A DNA stretch of 64,000 bases, from positions 248,001 through 312,000 of the forward strand of contig CAVQDH010000006.1 in assembly GCA_963711215.1 (NCBI GenBank). The letters run 5' to 3'. Both the position numbers and the translations under genes were made by a program. The notes beneath the pieces were generated by a model. The model searched no databases and was not told the origin of the DNA. It saw only the letters and a program-made list of their open reading frames with translations. This document shows positions 56,058 through 64,000 of the stretch, one piece after another. Within the stretch, counting starts at the first letter, position 1; the number at the start of each line of letters is the position of its first letter. The DNA comes from WHUA01 sp963711215. GTDB taxonomy: Bacteria; Pseudomonadota; Alphaproteobacteria; UBA8366.

Positions 56058-57470
56058 CTACCCGAACATCCCGAGCCAGCGCCACCATAGGAAATTCAAC
56101 GGCATAATGACCGTTATGTAGATCGCGCTGTAAGCGAGGCAGAAACGCGTCATGCGGCTGTAGGCGACGTTGCCGAGCAGCATCGCGGTCAGCACCGGCG
56201 CGATCTGGTAGGGCAGGAAGATCACCATGAAGGACAGCACCTGCGACAGCATGGCGGTTTCCATCGGCCAGCCCGTTGCCTTCGCGATCTCGGCGGCAAG
56301 CGGCGTCAGCACGGCCGAGGCGCCGGCCGGGTTGGCGAGCAGCGACAGCATCGAGCCGACCAGCATCATCGCGCCGAAGTTATAGGCGTCGTGCCCGGGC
56401 GCCAGCCCCGAGAGCTCGATCAGCAGCGCGCCAAGCGTCTTGGCGAGCCCGGTCTGCGCCACCACCGCGCCGAGGCCGATGATCCCGGCGACGAAAAACC
56501 AGGGCGTGTAGTTGACGTTTTCGCTGAGCGCCTTGGGCGGTACCAGCCCGGTGACGGGCAGCAGGCACAGCACGGCGGCGCCGAGCGCGACCCAGGCGGG
56601 CGCGGTGCCGTGCCATGAGTTCGTCGTCCAGAGCAGCAGCGTGGCGCAGAGGATGACTGTGAGCAGCCACTCCTGGCGGCTCAGCGGCTTGTGCGGCTCG
56701 GGCTGGAAGGGCGCCGGGTCCTTGTCGCGGAAGGCGACCATCGCCAGCAGGATGATGGTGATCAGCGCCAGCGTTCCCGCGACCGTCAGATTGAGCAGCA
56801 GGAAGGGGCCGTATTTCAGCGTGATGTGATAGATGCTCTCGATCAGGCCGGACATCACCAGGTTGGGCACCGTGGCGGGAAGGATGCCCATCGGCGCGAC
56901 TACGGTCGCGAAAGTGGCGGCGATCACCATGCCGTCCCGCCCGCGCGAGCCCGGCAGGTAGCCCGCCCGGTCGGCCAGCGCGGTGATGATCGGCACCAGC
57001 AGCACCACCCGGCTCATCGCCGACGGCATGACGAAGGCGAAGCCGAACGCGGTCATCGCGACGCCGAAGATGAGCCGCTTGCGGGACGCGCCGAAATGCC
57101 GCAGCACCGCCTCGGCGATGCGGGTGGCGAGGCCCGTCCGGTGCAGCGCCAGGCCGAGCACGACGCCGCCGAAGACCAGCCAGATCGCCCCGGCATGGAA
57201 GCCCGCGAACACCACGACGGGCGGCGCCACGTGCAGCACCAGCGCCAGCACGAAGAACAGGAGGCTGGTGACATGCGGCGGCAGCGCCTCGGTCGCCCAG
57301 CAGCCGACCGCGATCAGCACCAGGCCGAGCGCCCGCACCGCGTTCGGCTGCATGGTCCCGAGCGGCGGCGCGAACAGCAGGATAGCGCCCGCCGAAAGCA
57401 GGATCGCCGCGACGATCCTGGCGGTGCGCGACGGGCCGGGGCGGTGCGCTTCCCTTGCAACTGCCGACAT
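56058..57470 (-). CDS. SLC13/DASS-family anion (dicarboxylate) transporter
   Basis: 470 residues with about eleven membrane segments. Family marks: VRALGLVLIAVGCWATEALPPHVTSLLFFVL, split as VGCWATEALPPHVTSL; FGGVVLGLALHRTGLATRIA; TFATVVAPMGILPATVPNL, which replaces the usual SNTA-type loop; and SLLANPAGASAVLTPLAAEI. DASS carriers import di/tricarboxylates or sulfate, often with Na+. It is divergent from the enolase-type gene and may feed the catabolic cluster to its right. Confidence 0.83.
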   Translation of the reverse strand: MSAVAREAHRPGPSRTARIVAAILLSAGAILLFAPPLGTMQPNAVRALGLVLIAVGCWATEALPPHVTSLLFFVLALVLHVAPPVVVFAGFHAGAIWLVFGGVVLGLALHRTGLATRIAEAVLRHFGASRKRLIFGVAMTAFGFAFVMPSAMSRVVLLVPIITALADRAGYLPGSRGRDGMVIAATFATVVAPMGILPATVPNLVMSGLIESIYHITLKYGPFLLLNLTVAGTLALITIILLAMVAFRDKDPAPFQPEPHKPLSRQEWLLTVILCATLLLWTTNSWHGTAPAWVALGAAVLCLLPVTGLVPPKALSENVNYTPWFFVAGIIGLGAVVAQTGLAKTLGALLIELSGLAPGHDAYNFGAMMLVGSMLSLLANPAGASAVLTPLAAEIAKATGWPMETAMLSQVLSFMVIFLPYQIAPVLTAMLLGNVAYSRMTRFCLAYSAIYITVIMPLNFLWWRWLGMFG

Positions 57471-57570
57471 GGGTAGAGTCCGGAGAGACGGGTTGGCGGG
57501 CCACCGTCATATCAGAACATCGGGCGGACGCCTACATCGGCGCCGCCGCCCCTGGGAAAAGGAGACTGCG

Positions 57571-58779
57571 ATGGCGACGGGAAGCGGGAAAATCGGCGAA
57601 GGGCGCGTTGTCCGGGACTGGCGGCGCTGACCATCGAGGAGATCGAGATCATCCCCCTCGACACGCTGCCGGCGCTCCGCCGCACGCTGCCGACCGGGCC
57701 GATCCAGTATGGCGAGACCGGGCTGGTCGGCCGCTCGGTCCTGGTCGCGATCCGCGCCGGCGGCCTGACCGGCTGGGGGCAGATCCGCCCCAACAACCCG
57801 TTCCAGGCGGACACCGCGTCGAGCGCCGTCGCCGCGCTGCGCGACTATTACGGGCCGCTCGCGCTCGGCCGCAACGCCTGGCGCCGCACCGAGCTGCTGC
57901 GCGACATGGAGCGCAAGCTGCCGCCGAACCCGTCCGCGCTCGCCATGTTCGATGTGGCGCTGCACGACCTGCTCGGCCGGGCGCTCGGCGTGCCGGCGCA
58001 TGCGCTGCTGGGCGGCGCCTGCAAGGACCGCATCCCGCTCGAATGGTCGGTCGGCGTCGGCAGCGTCGCGCAGATGGTGGCCGAGGCGGAGCGCGTCTAT
58101 CACGAGCACAAAACGCCCTACATCTGCTTCAAGGTCGGCCCTGCGGCGCGCTTCGCGGACAATATCGAGACGCTGAACCAGGTGCGCGAGCTGCTCGGCG
58201 ACAAGGTCGAGCTGGCGCTCGACGCCAACGGCAGCCTGGCGGTGCGCGAGGCGATCGCGCTGGCGGACGCGCTGGCCGACGTGCGCATCGCCTATTTCGA
58301 GCAGCCGGTGCCGATCTCGGACCTCAAAGGGCTGAAACGCATCCGCGACCGCATCAAGGCGCCGGTGATGGCGGACGAGTTCGGTCTACTCGCCGCAGGA
58401 CGCCGCGCGGGTGGTACAGGAAGACGCGGCCGACGTGCTCGGCATCAAGCTCTACAAATGCGGCGGGCTGTGGCGCGGCCGTCAGATCGGCATCGTCGCC
58501 GAGGCGGCGGGCTACGACGTCAACTGCGCCGGCACGGCGAACGGCTCGCATCTCGAGGCGCTGGCGGCGGCGCATCTCGGCGCCGCGACGCCGAACCACG
58601 CGTTCGGCGCGGAGTTCACCATGGGCCTGCCGCAGCTCGCGCCCGACCCGATCGCGCCGGAGCCGATTATGGAATTGTCCGGCGGCTACTGCACGATTCC
58701 CGACCGGCCCGGCCTCGGCGCCGAGATCGACATCCAGGCCGTCGACAAGCACGCGGTCAGCCGCATCAGCGTGGAATAG
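57571..58779 (+). CDS. Enolase-superfamily (mandelate racemase/MLE-like) protein, two frameshifts
   Basis: About 400 residues. The start is probably ATG 57571, with AAAGGAGA seven bases upstream, but that frame stops at 57630; the family sequence (TIEEIEIIPLDTLPALRR) begins one frame over at 57627, implying an early shift. A second break at 58377-58382 reads GAGTTC for GAGTC (expected MADESVYSPQDA). Active-site marks: TPYICFKVGPAA (lysine), LALDANGSL, YFEQPVP, MADE-S. A C-terminal NCAGTANGSHLEA corresponds to the seventh-strand region. Dehydratase or cycloisomerase; substrate unknown. Confidence 0.8.
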
Positions 58780-58863
58780 CGGCGCCGGCCGGGTCAACTT
58801 TGGTCGTTGCCGCGCGGACGCTACAGTTTTCCCATACGCAAAATCAGGGGAGACTGGGAGGTC

Positions 58864-60460
58864 ATGGGTATCGATTACATCGTTGTGGGCGCCGGGTCGG
58901 CGGGCTGCGTTCTGGCGAACCGGCTGAGCGAAGATGGCGCCCGGGTGGTTCTGCTCGAAGCCGGTCCCAAGGACCGCAATCCCATGATCCACATTCCCGC
59001 CGGCGTCCGGACGCTGCTCTACCATCCGGTGGTCAACTGGAATTACAGCACCGAGCCCGAGGCCGGCACGGCCGGGCGGCGCATTCACTGGCCGCGCGGC
59101 AAGGTGCTGGGCGGCTCCAGCTCGATCAACGGCATGCAATATGTGCGCGGCAACCCCGCCGACTATGACGGCTGGGCCCAGAAGGGCTGCCGCGGCTGGT
59201 CCTACGACCAGGTGCTGCCCTATTTCAAGAAGTCGGAGGATTTCCGCCAGGGCGGCGAAGCCAGCTATCGCGGCCAGGGCGGCGTGCTCAAGGTCGAGGA
59301 GGCGCGCACCATCCTGCCGCTGACCCACCGCTTCGTCGAAGCCGCGCAGCAGGCCGGGTTCAAGCTCACGCCGGACTATAACGGCGCGCAGCAGGAAGGC
59401 GTCGGCTACTCGCAGATGACCCGGATGGGCCGCCGACGCGCCTCGACCGCGCAGACCTTCCTCGCCGCGGCGCGGGGACGCCCCAATCTCCAGGTCGAGA
59501 CCGAAGCGGTGGCGACCAAGCTCCTGTTCGACGGCAAGAGATGCGTCGGCATCGCCTTCCGCCAGCGTGGGCAGGACCGGGAGCTGCGCGCCGACCGGGA
59601 AGTCATCGTCAGCGGCGGCGCGATCAACTCGCCGCATCTGTTGCAGGTTTCCGGCGTCGGTCCGGGCGCGCACCTGCAATCGCTCGGCATCGAGACGGTG
59701 CATCACCTGCCGGGCGTCGGCAATAACCTGTCCGACCACTACGTCACGCGCATCGCGCATCGGGTGAAGAACGCGGTCACGTTCAACGAGCTGGCGCGCT
59801 TTCCGCGTGTCGTGCCGGAAGTCCTGCGCTGGGTGTTCCTCGGCAATGGCGCGCTGACTTTTGGCGCCACCACCGCCATGGTGTTCAGCCGCAGCCGCGA
59901 AGGGCTGAGCAGCCCCGACTTGCAGCTGCTCTACGCCCCGGTGACGTTCGAGCCGGACAAGAAGAACGTGCTCGAATTCGAAGCCCGGCATGGCCGTCGC
60001 CGTCTGTCCGGCCCGGCCGGAGAGCCGGGGCACGATCATGGCGGCGAGCCCGGATCCGCTCAAGCCGCCGGCCATCCGGCCGAACTATCTCTCCGCCGAA
60101 GGCGACCTGCATGTCATGCTGGCCGGCATCCGGCAGACGCGGAAGATCTTCGCCGCGCCGGCCTTTGCCGACTATACGGAGGGCGAGATCCGGCCCGGCA
60201 CGCCGATCGAGACGATCGAGGACGTGCGCAAGTTCACCCAGGCGAACGGCACGACGATCTATCACCCGGTCGGGACCTGCAAGATGGGCGAGGACCCGAT
60301 GGCTGTGGTCGATTCCCGGCTCCGCGTGCACGGCCTGTCGGGCCTCAGGGTGATCGACGCCTCGGTCATGCCGGATGTCACGACCGGCAACACCAACGCG
60401 CCGACCATCATGATCGCGGAGAAGGGCGCCGCGATGATCCGCGAAGATAATGCGGGGTAA
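58864..60460 (+). CDS. GMC-family FAD oxidoreductase (one frameshift)
   Basis: 531 residues after removing an inserted base at 59981-59987 (expected LEFEPGMAVAVCPARPESRG). The start is ATG 58864 behind GGGAGG. FAD loop: IDYIVVGAGSAGCVLANRLS. GMC signatures: WPRGKVLGGSSSINGMQYVRGNP, split as LGGSSSINGM, and EVIVSGGAINSPHLLQVSGVGP, split as GGAINSPHLLQ. Catalytic His in YHPVGTCKMG and Asn in TTGNTNAPTIMIAEK. It oxidises alcohols to aldehydes (choline/alcohol dehydrogenase type). It is 11 bases upstream of the FAD monooxygenase. Confidence 0.9.
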
Positions 60461-60471
60461 GGGGCGGCGCG

Positions 60472-61637
60472 ATGGCTAGCATGGCGAAAGGCCGGACTCT
60501 CGATCGCCATCGTCGGCGCCGGTATCGGCGGGCTGACTGCGGCGGCGACGCTGCGCCGCGTTGGACACGAGGTGCGCATCTACGAGCAGGCGCGCGCCTT
60601 CATGCGCCTCGGCGCGGGCATCCAGCAGGGGCCGAACGCGGTGAAGGTGCTGCGCGGCCTCGGGATTGGAGCCGAAGTTGCGCGAGCTGGCCTTCCGTCC
60701 GGATGCGCACTGAACCGGCGAATACGATACGGGCGAGATCACATGGGCGCGCCCTCTTGGTGACGAGGTCGAGCGCAAATATGGCGCACCCTATCTCTAC
60801 ATGCATCGCGGCGATCTGCATGCCGCCTGGCGGCGTTGGTGCCGGAGCAGATCGTCCAGCGGAACCGGAAGCTGGCCGGTCTCGACCGGAACGGCGCGAC
60901 GGCGTACGCTCCGGTTTCGCCGACGGCAGCCGCGCCGATGCGGATCTCGTCATCGGCGCGGACGGCGTTCATTCCGTGGTTCGCGACAGCCTGTTCGGCG
61001 CGGAGAAGCCGATCTTCACCGGCCGCGTGGCGTACCGCACGACCTATCCCGCGTCGCGGCTCGGGGGCGCCGCGATCGACGACTGCGCCAAGTGGTGGGG
61101 CCCGGACCGCCACATCGTCATCTATTACGTCAACCCGCGGCGCGACGAGATCTACTTCGTCACCAGCACGCCCGAGCCGGATTTCGACGTGGAGTCCTGG
61201 TCGGCCAAGGGCGACCTCGACATGCTGCGCGCGGCCTACAGGGATTTCCATCCGAAAGTGCGCGCCGTGCTGGACGCCTGCCCCGAAGTGCACAAATGGG
61301 CGCTGTTCGAGCGCGAGCCGCTGCTCCGCTGGAGCGCCGACCGGATCACGCTGCTGGGCGACGCCTGCCACCCGATGACGCCCTACATGGCGCAGGGCGC
61401 GGCGACCGCGATCGAGGACGCGGCGGTGCTGCCGCGCTGTCTCGACGGCGTGGACGCAGGACGGTCTCGCCCACGCGCTCCGGCGCTACGAGGAAAGCCG
61501 CAAGGCGCGCACCGCGCGCATCCAGCTCGATTTCCCGCCTCAACGACATGGAGAAGATCAAGGCGACGATCGACAGCGTCTATCGCTACGATGCCTGGTC
61601 CGCGCCGCTGGCCGATGCCGCGCTCGGTGCGGCCTGA
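60472..61637 (+). pseudogene. FAD-dependent aromatic monooxygenase (salicylate hydroxylase-like), many breaks
   Basis: Roughly 388 residues if repaired. Recognisable blocks: IAIVGAGIGGLTAAATLRR, FMRLGAGIQQGPNAVKVLRG, YGAPYLYMHRGDLHAAL, LVIGADGVHSVVRDSLFG, GDACHPMTPYMAQGAATAIE. Breaks are at about 60495-60499 (extra base), 60668-60669 (extra G), a TGA at 60711 (nonsense or a linked indel), 60824-60828 (missing G), 60891-60903, 61451-61465 and 61529-61534 (GATTTC for GATTC). It would hydroxylate an aromatic acid with NAD(P)H and O2. The high number of breaks in 1.1 kb could be poor sequence or true decay. Its last 52 bases overlap the lyase gene on the other strand. Confidence 0.75.
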
Positions 61638-62671
61638 GAGAGCCGAGCGGCGGCCGCGAGGAAGGCGTCCACCTCGGCTTCCGTCGTCATCGGGCTGGTG
61701 ACGAGACGCCGTCCGCCGGCGCCCGCGGCCGGCCAGTCGTAAAAGAGAAAATCCCGCTCCCGGAGCGCGGACGCCAGGGCATCGGGCAGGCGAACGAACA
61801 CTTCGTTGGCCTCGGCGGGATGGGCGATTTCCGCGCCCGCGACTTGGCGGAGGCCGCTTGCGAGCCGCGCCGCCATGGCATTCGCGTGGGTCGCGTTATG
61901 CCGCCACAGGTCATTGTCGAGATAGGCGTGAAACTGCGCGGCGAAGAAGCGCGACTTGGAGAACAGATGCCCGGCGCGCTTGCGCCGGAACGGAAGCTCC
62001 TGGCCGAGGTGCGGATCGAAGACGATCACCGCCTCGGCCGCCAGCGCGCCGTTCTTGGTGGCGCCGAAGGACAGGATATCGACCCCGGCGCGCCAGGTGA
62101 GATCCGCCGGGGCGGCGCCGAGGCCGACCACGGCATTGGCGAAGCGGGCGCCGTCCATGTGGACCTTGAGCCCGCTGGCATGCGCCCAGCTTGCGATGGC
62201 TACGATCTCCTCGCGCTTATAGACCGTGCCGCATTCCGTCGACTGGGACAGGCTCACCGCGGCGGGCTGGACCTGGTGCACGTCGCCGGCGCGAAACCGC
62301 GCATGGGCGGCCTGCAGGCTGTCCGGCGCGAGCTTGCCGTCGCGGCCGGGCAGGGGAACCAGCTTGGCGCCGCCGGTGAACAGCTCGGGCGCGCCGCATT
62401 CGTCGACCGCGATATGCGCTTCCTCATGGCACAGCACGGCGCCCCAGGGCGGGCTGATCGCCGCCAGCGCAAGCGCATTGGCCGCCGTCCCGGTGCCGAC
62501 GAGGAAGCATTGCACCGGATGCTCGAAGAAGTCCTCGAAGCGGCCGGCGAGGGATTGCGTCAGGTCGTCGGCGCCGTAAGCGGGCGCGGTGCCGCCGTTC
62601 GCATTCGCGATCGCGTCCAGGATGGCCGGAGACACGCCGGCCGCGTTGTCGCTGAGGAAGGAAGCGCCCAT
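61586..62671 (-). CDS. Low-specificity L-threonine aldolase/beta-eliminating lyase
   Basis: 361 residues, PLP fold type I. Marks: SDNAAGVSPAILDAIANAN, TGTAANALALAA, CHEEAHIAVDECGAPE, KVHMDGARFANAVVGL (PLP aspartate) and ILSFGATKNGALAAEAVI (Schiff-base lysine). It would cleave L-threonine or a phenylserine-type amino acid to glycine and an aldehyde. The gene is convergent with the FAD monooxygenase and upstream of nothing obvious; RidA lies 55 bp away. Confidence 0.9.
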   Translation of the reverse strand: MGASFLSDNAAGVSPAILDAIANANGGTAPAYGADDLTQSLAGRFEDFFEHPVQCFLVGTGTAANALALAAISPPWGAVLCHEEAHIAVDECGAPELFTGGAKLVPLPGRDGKLAPDSLQAAHARFRAGDVHQVQPAAVSLSQSTECGTVYKREEIVAIASWAHASGLKVHMDGARFANAVVGLGAAPADLTWRAGVDILSFGATKNGALAAEAVIVFDPHLGQELPFRRKRAGHLFSKSRFFAAQFHAYLDNDLWRHNATHANAMAARLASGLRQVAGAEIAHPAEANEVFVRLPDALASALRERDFLFYDWPAAGAGGRRLVTSPMTTEAEVDAFLAAAARLSQAAPSAASASGADQAS

Positions 62672-62726
62672 GGTCAGCGATTCATAGGCGCGCGCCTTCC
62701 GACGGACAAGCGTGCGGCGGAAAAAT

Positions 62727-63188
62727 CTAGCCCGAGACCTCGAGGATCATCTCGACCTCGACCGCGATCTGCGCCGGCAGCGAGCCCATGCCGACCGCGG
62801 AGCGGCCGCCGCGCCCGGTCTCGCCGAACACTTCGACCATGAGGTCGGAGAAGCCGTTGATGACCTTCGGGTGCTCCTTGAACTCGGGGTCGGCGTTGAC
62901 CATGCCCAGCACTTTCACCACGCGCTTCACCTTGTCGAGGCTGCCGAGCTGCGCCTTCACATTGGCCAGCATGTTGAGCCCGACGAGCCGGGCCGCCTCG
63001 TAGCCCTGCTCGGCGGAAAGCTCGCGGCCGACCTTGCCGATGACGGACGTGTTGTCCGGCTTGCGTGGGCCGCAGCCCGACATGAACAGCAGGCTTCCGA
63101 CCTGCACGCCGCCGACATAGTTGCCGACCGGCTTCGGCGCCGAGGGCAGGGTGATGCCGAGCTCCTTGAGTTTCGCTTCCGCGTTCAT
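62727..63188 (-). CDS. RidA/YjgF-family protein
   Basis: 153 residues from ATG 63188 behind AGGAG. Sequence: GITLPSAPKPVGNYVGGVQVGSLLFMSGCGP (broken as YVGGVQVGSLLFMSG), GKVGRELSAEQGYEAARLVGLNMLA, and the C-terminal RSAVGMGSLPAQIAVEVEMI with the usual RxxxG..LP..vEvE pattern. True RidA carries an Arg in ...RAAVEVA; here SAVGMGSLPAQ fits the Rid superfamily, perhaps a non-archetypal clade. It hydrolyses reactive imines or related products, which suits amino-acid or aromatic catabolism nearby. Confidence 0.85.
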   Translation of the reverse strand: MNAEAKLKELGITLPSAPKPVGNYVGGVQVGSLLFMSGCGPRKPDNTSVIGKVGRELSAEQGYEAARLVGLNMLANVKAQLGSLDKVKRVVKVLGMVNADPEFKEHPKVINGFSDLMVEVFGETGRGGRSAVGMGSLPAQIAVEVEMILEVSG

Positions 63189-63235
63189 GCGTGTCTCCTG
63201 GGATGGACGGTTAGTCGGGGAAATTAAGAATAACC

Positions 63236-63365
63236 CTCTCCGCCGGACGGGGGAGAGGGTGGCGAGCACAGCGAGCCGGGTGAGGTGTCGACGCACGATG
63301 CTGACGACCTGCTGCAAATCCCCACCTCACCCCGACCCTCTCCTCCCCCGAGGGAGGAGAGGGAG
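63236..63365. repeat. C/G-run repeat-like element (related copy 3)
   Basis: CCCTCTCCGCCGGACGGGGGAGAGGG (63236-63261, an inverted repeat with arms CCCTCTCC/GGAGAGGG) is followed by the GGTGGCGAGC region. A second hairpin, CCTCTCCTCCC CCG AGGGAGGAGAGG, stands near 63337-63362. It is organised like the elements at 22.5 and 49.3 kb but the sequence differs. It fills the 196-bp gap between RidA and the oxygenase. Confidence 0.6.
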
Positions 63366-63384
63366 ATTTTTGGTGTGAGGGAAG

Positions 63385-64000
63385 CTACTCCGCGGCCATC
63401 ACGCGGCCGCGGTTGTGACCGAAGCGCTCGACCAGCACGTCCTCGAAATCGACGCCTTCCGCGGCGAACCAGCTGCCCGGCCGGGTGCAGTAGGCATCGG
63501 CGCGTTTCGGCGCCTCGGGCTCCTGGCCGGCGGCCAGCGCCTTGGCGGCGGCGAGCAGGGTGCGGCGGAACTTGACCACCGCGGCATCCGTCGCGGTCAG
63601 CGTCTCGCGCGTGCGGTCGGCGATGAATCCCTGGCTCTGCTGGACCATCAGGTCCTGCTCGGCCAGGCCGGTCACGCCGGTGAAGCTGGCGCTCTTCTGC
63701 GCCGCCCGGTCGATCTGGAAATTATTCGAGCGGTTGCGCAGCGGCACGTAGTCGGCGCCAACCTCGGCGATGATGCCGTGGCCCTTGCGGAATTTCGCGC
63801 GTTCCTCGGGCCCGATCGCGCGCTCCGGGTTCCAGCCGTAGCAGTAGATCCAGCAGGCGGCGTCGGTGATCGGCGCGACGGTGAAGCCGAAATAGGTCTC
63901 GCCCGGCATGGTCGACGGCCCGGTGCCGTGCGACGGGCAGCATGAACTGGGTCATGCGCCAGTAGACGCCGTCCTCGTCCGCCGCCCGCGCGCCGCCGAC
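63385..64000 (-). CDS. Rieske non-heme iron oxygenase alpha subunit, C-terminal part (partial, one frameshift)
   Basis: About 205 residues of the catalytic domain; the gene continues beyond the window edge. The segment LAEQDLMVQQSQGFIADRTRETLTATD matches the phthalate/vanillate oxygenase family (QD...SQG.I.DRT.E). A break near 63932-63936 (one extra base; expected MLPSHGTGPSTMPGE) shifts the frame. The Rieske cluster domain is not in the window. It would hydroxylate or demethylate an aromatic acid with electrons from a reductase, consistent with the neighbouring FAD monooxygenase. Confidence 0.85.

Noticed and set aside
60711..60713. TGA in the FAD monooxygenase as proof of a true pseudogene
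   Set aside because: It could come from a linked indel in a stretch already full of one-base errors; not decisive alone.

Overview
This is 64 kb of GC-rich chromosomal DNA, most likely from an alphaproteobacterium. The evidence is a 5-aminolevulinate synthase (hemA, C4 route to heme), the alphaproteobacterial LexA operator pattern GAAC-N7-GAAC in front of an imuA-imuB-dnaE2 mutagenesis cassette, the xseB-ispA...tlyA block next to a histone-deacetylase-like gene, and FNR-type boxes in front of hemA and hemN. I cannot fix the genus. There are no rRNA or tRNA genes, CRISPR arrays or transposases. Coding density is high, with many short same-strand pairs.

Layout. 0.2-10 kb: ATP-grasp ligase (frameshifted), GNAT acetyltransferase, class III aminotransferase, hemA plus a small HTH gene, an enolase-superfamily gene, an SDR, a cation efflux-pdxH pair, and a DnaJ-class chaperone. 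10-18 kb: YihY protein, fabI, a lipoprotein, aroC, a gamma-glutamylcyclotransferase, a cupin, and a hybrid histidine kinase. 18-25 kb: a GST-kappa isomerase beside an acyl-CoA-dehydrogenase-fold protein with the residues of 3-sulfinopropanoyl-CoA desulfinases, a RelE/XRE toxin-antitoxin pair, a TTC38-like TPR protein whose ORF runs into a repeat, sppA, and a VOC protein. 25-29 kb: alpha/beta hydrolase, tlyA, ispA, xseB, HDAC-like gene. 29-36 kb: a small unknown gene behind a perfect CRP-type site, a peptide-type ABC importer without ATPases, and a B12/radical-SAM/TPR protein. 36-39 kb: pyrE, hspQ, then an AT-rich island with two adjacent HEPN-like genes divergent from an orphan HigA-type regulator. 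39-49 kb: a ThDP enzyme, hemN, an LLM oxidoreductase / MaoC-like / Baeyer-Villiger monooxygenase operon, DapA-like, M20 and AlgL-like genes. 49-56 kb: the SOS mutagenesis cassette, split by a VapBC module. 56-64 kb: a probable catabolic cluster (DASS transporter, enolase-type dehydratase, GMC oxidoreductase, FAD monooxygenase, aldolase-type lyase, RidA, phthalate-dioxygenase-like oxygenase).

About 20 single-base frameshifts interrupt otherwise well-preserved genes. Almost all lie after 33.9 kb, and four have the same form at a GANTC site (GANTC read as GANTTC or its complement). I therefore treat most of them as sequence errors, possibly linked to CcrM methylation, rather than gene decay. Broken genes are annotated across the shifts.

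Two families of intergenic palindromic repeats occur. One is three pairs of about 30-bp REP-like units whose stems differ in sequence but keep base pairing. The other is a longer C/G-run composite repeat of about 130-170 bp.
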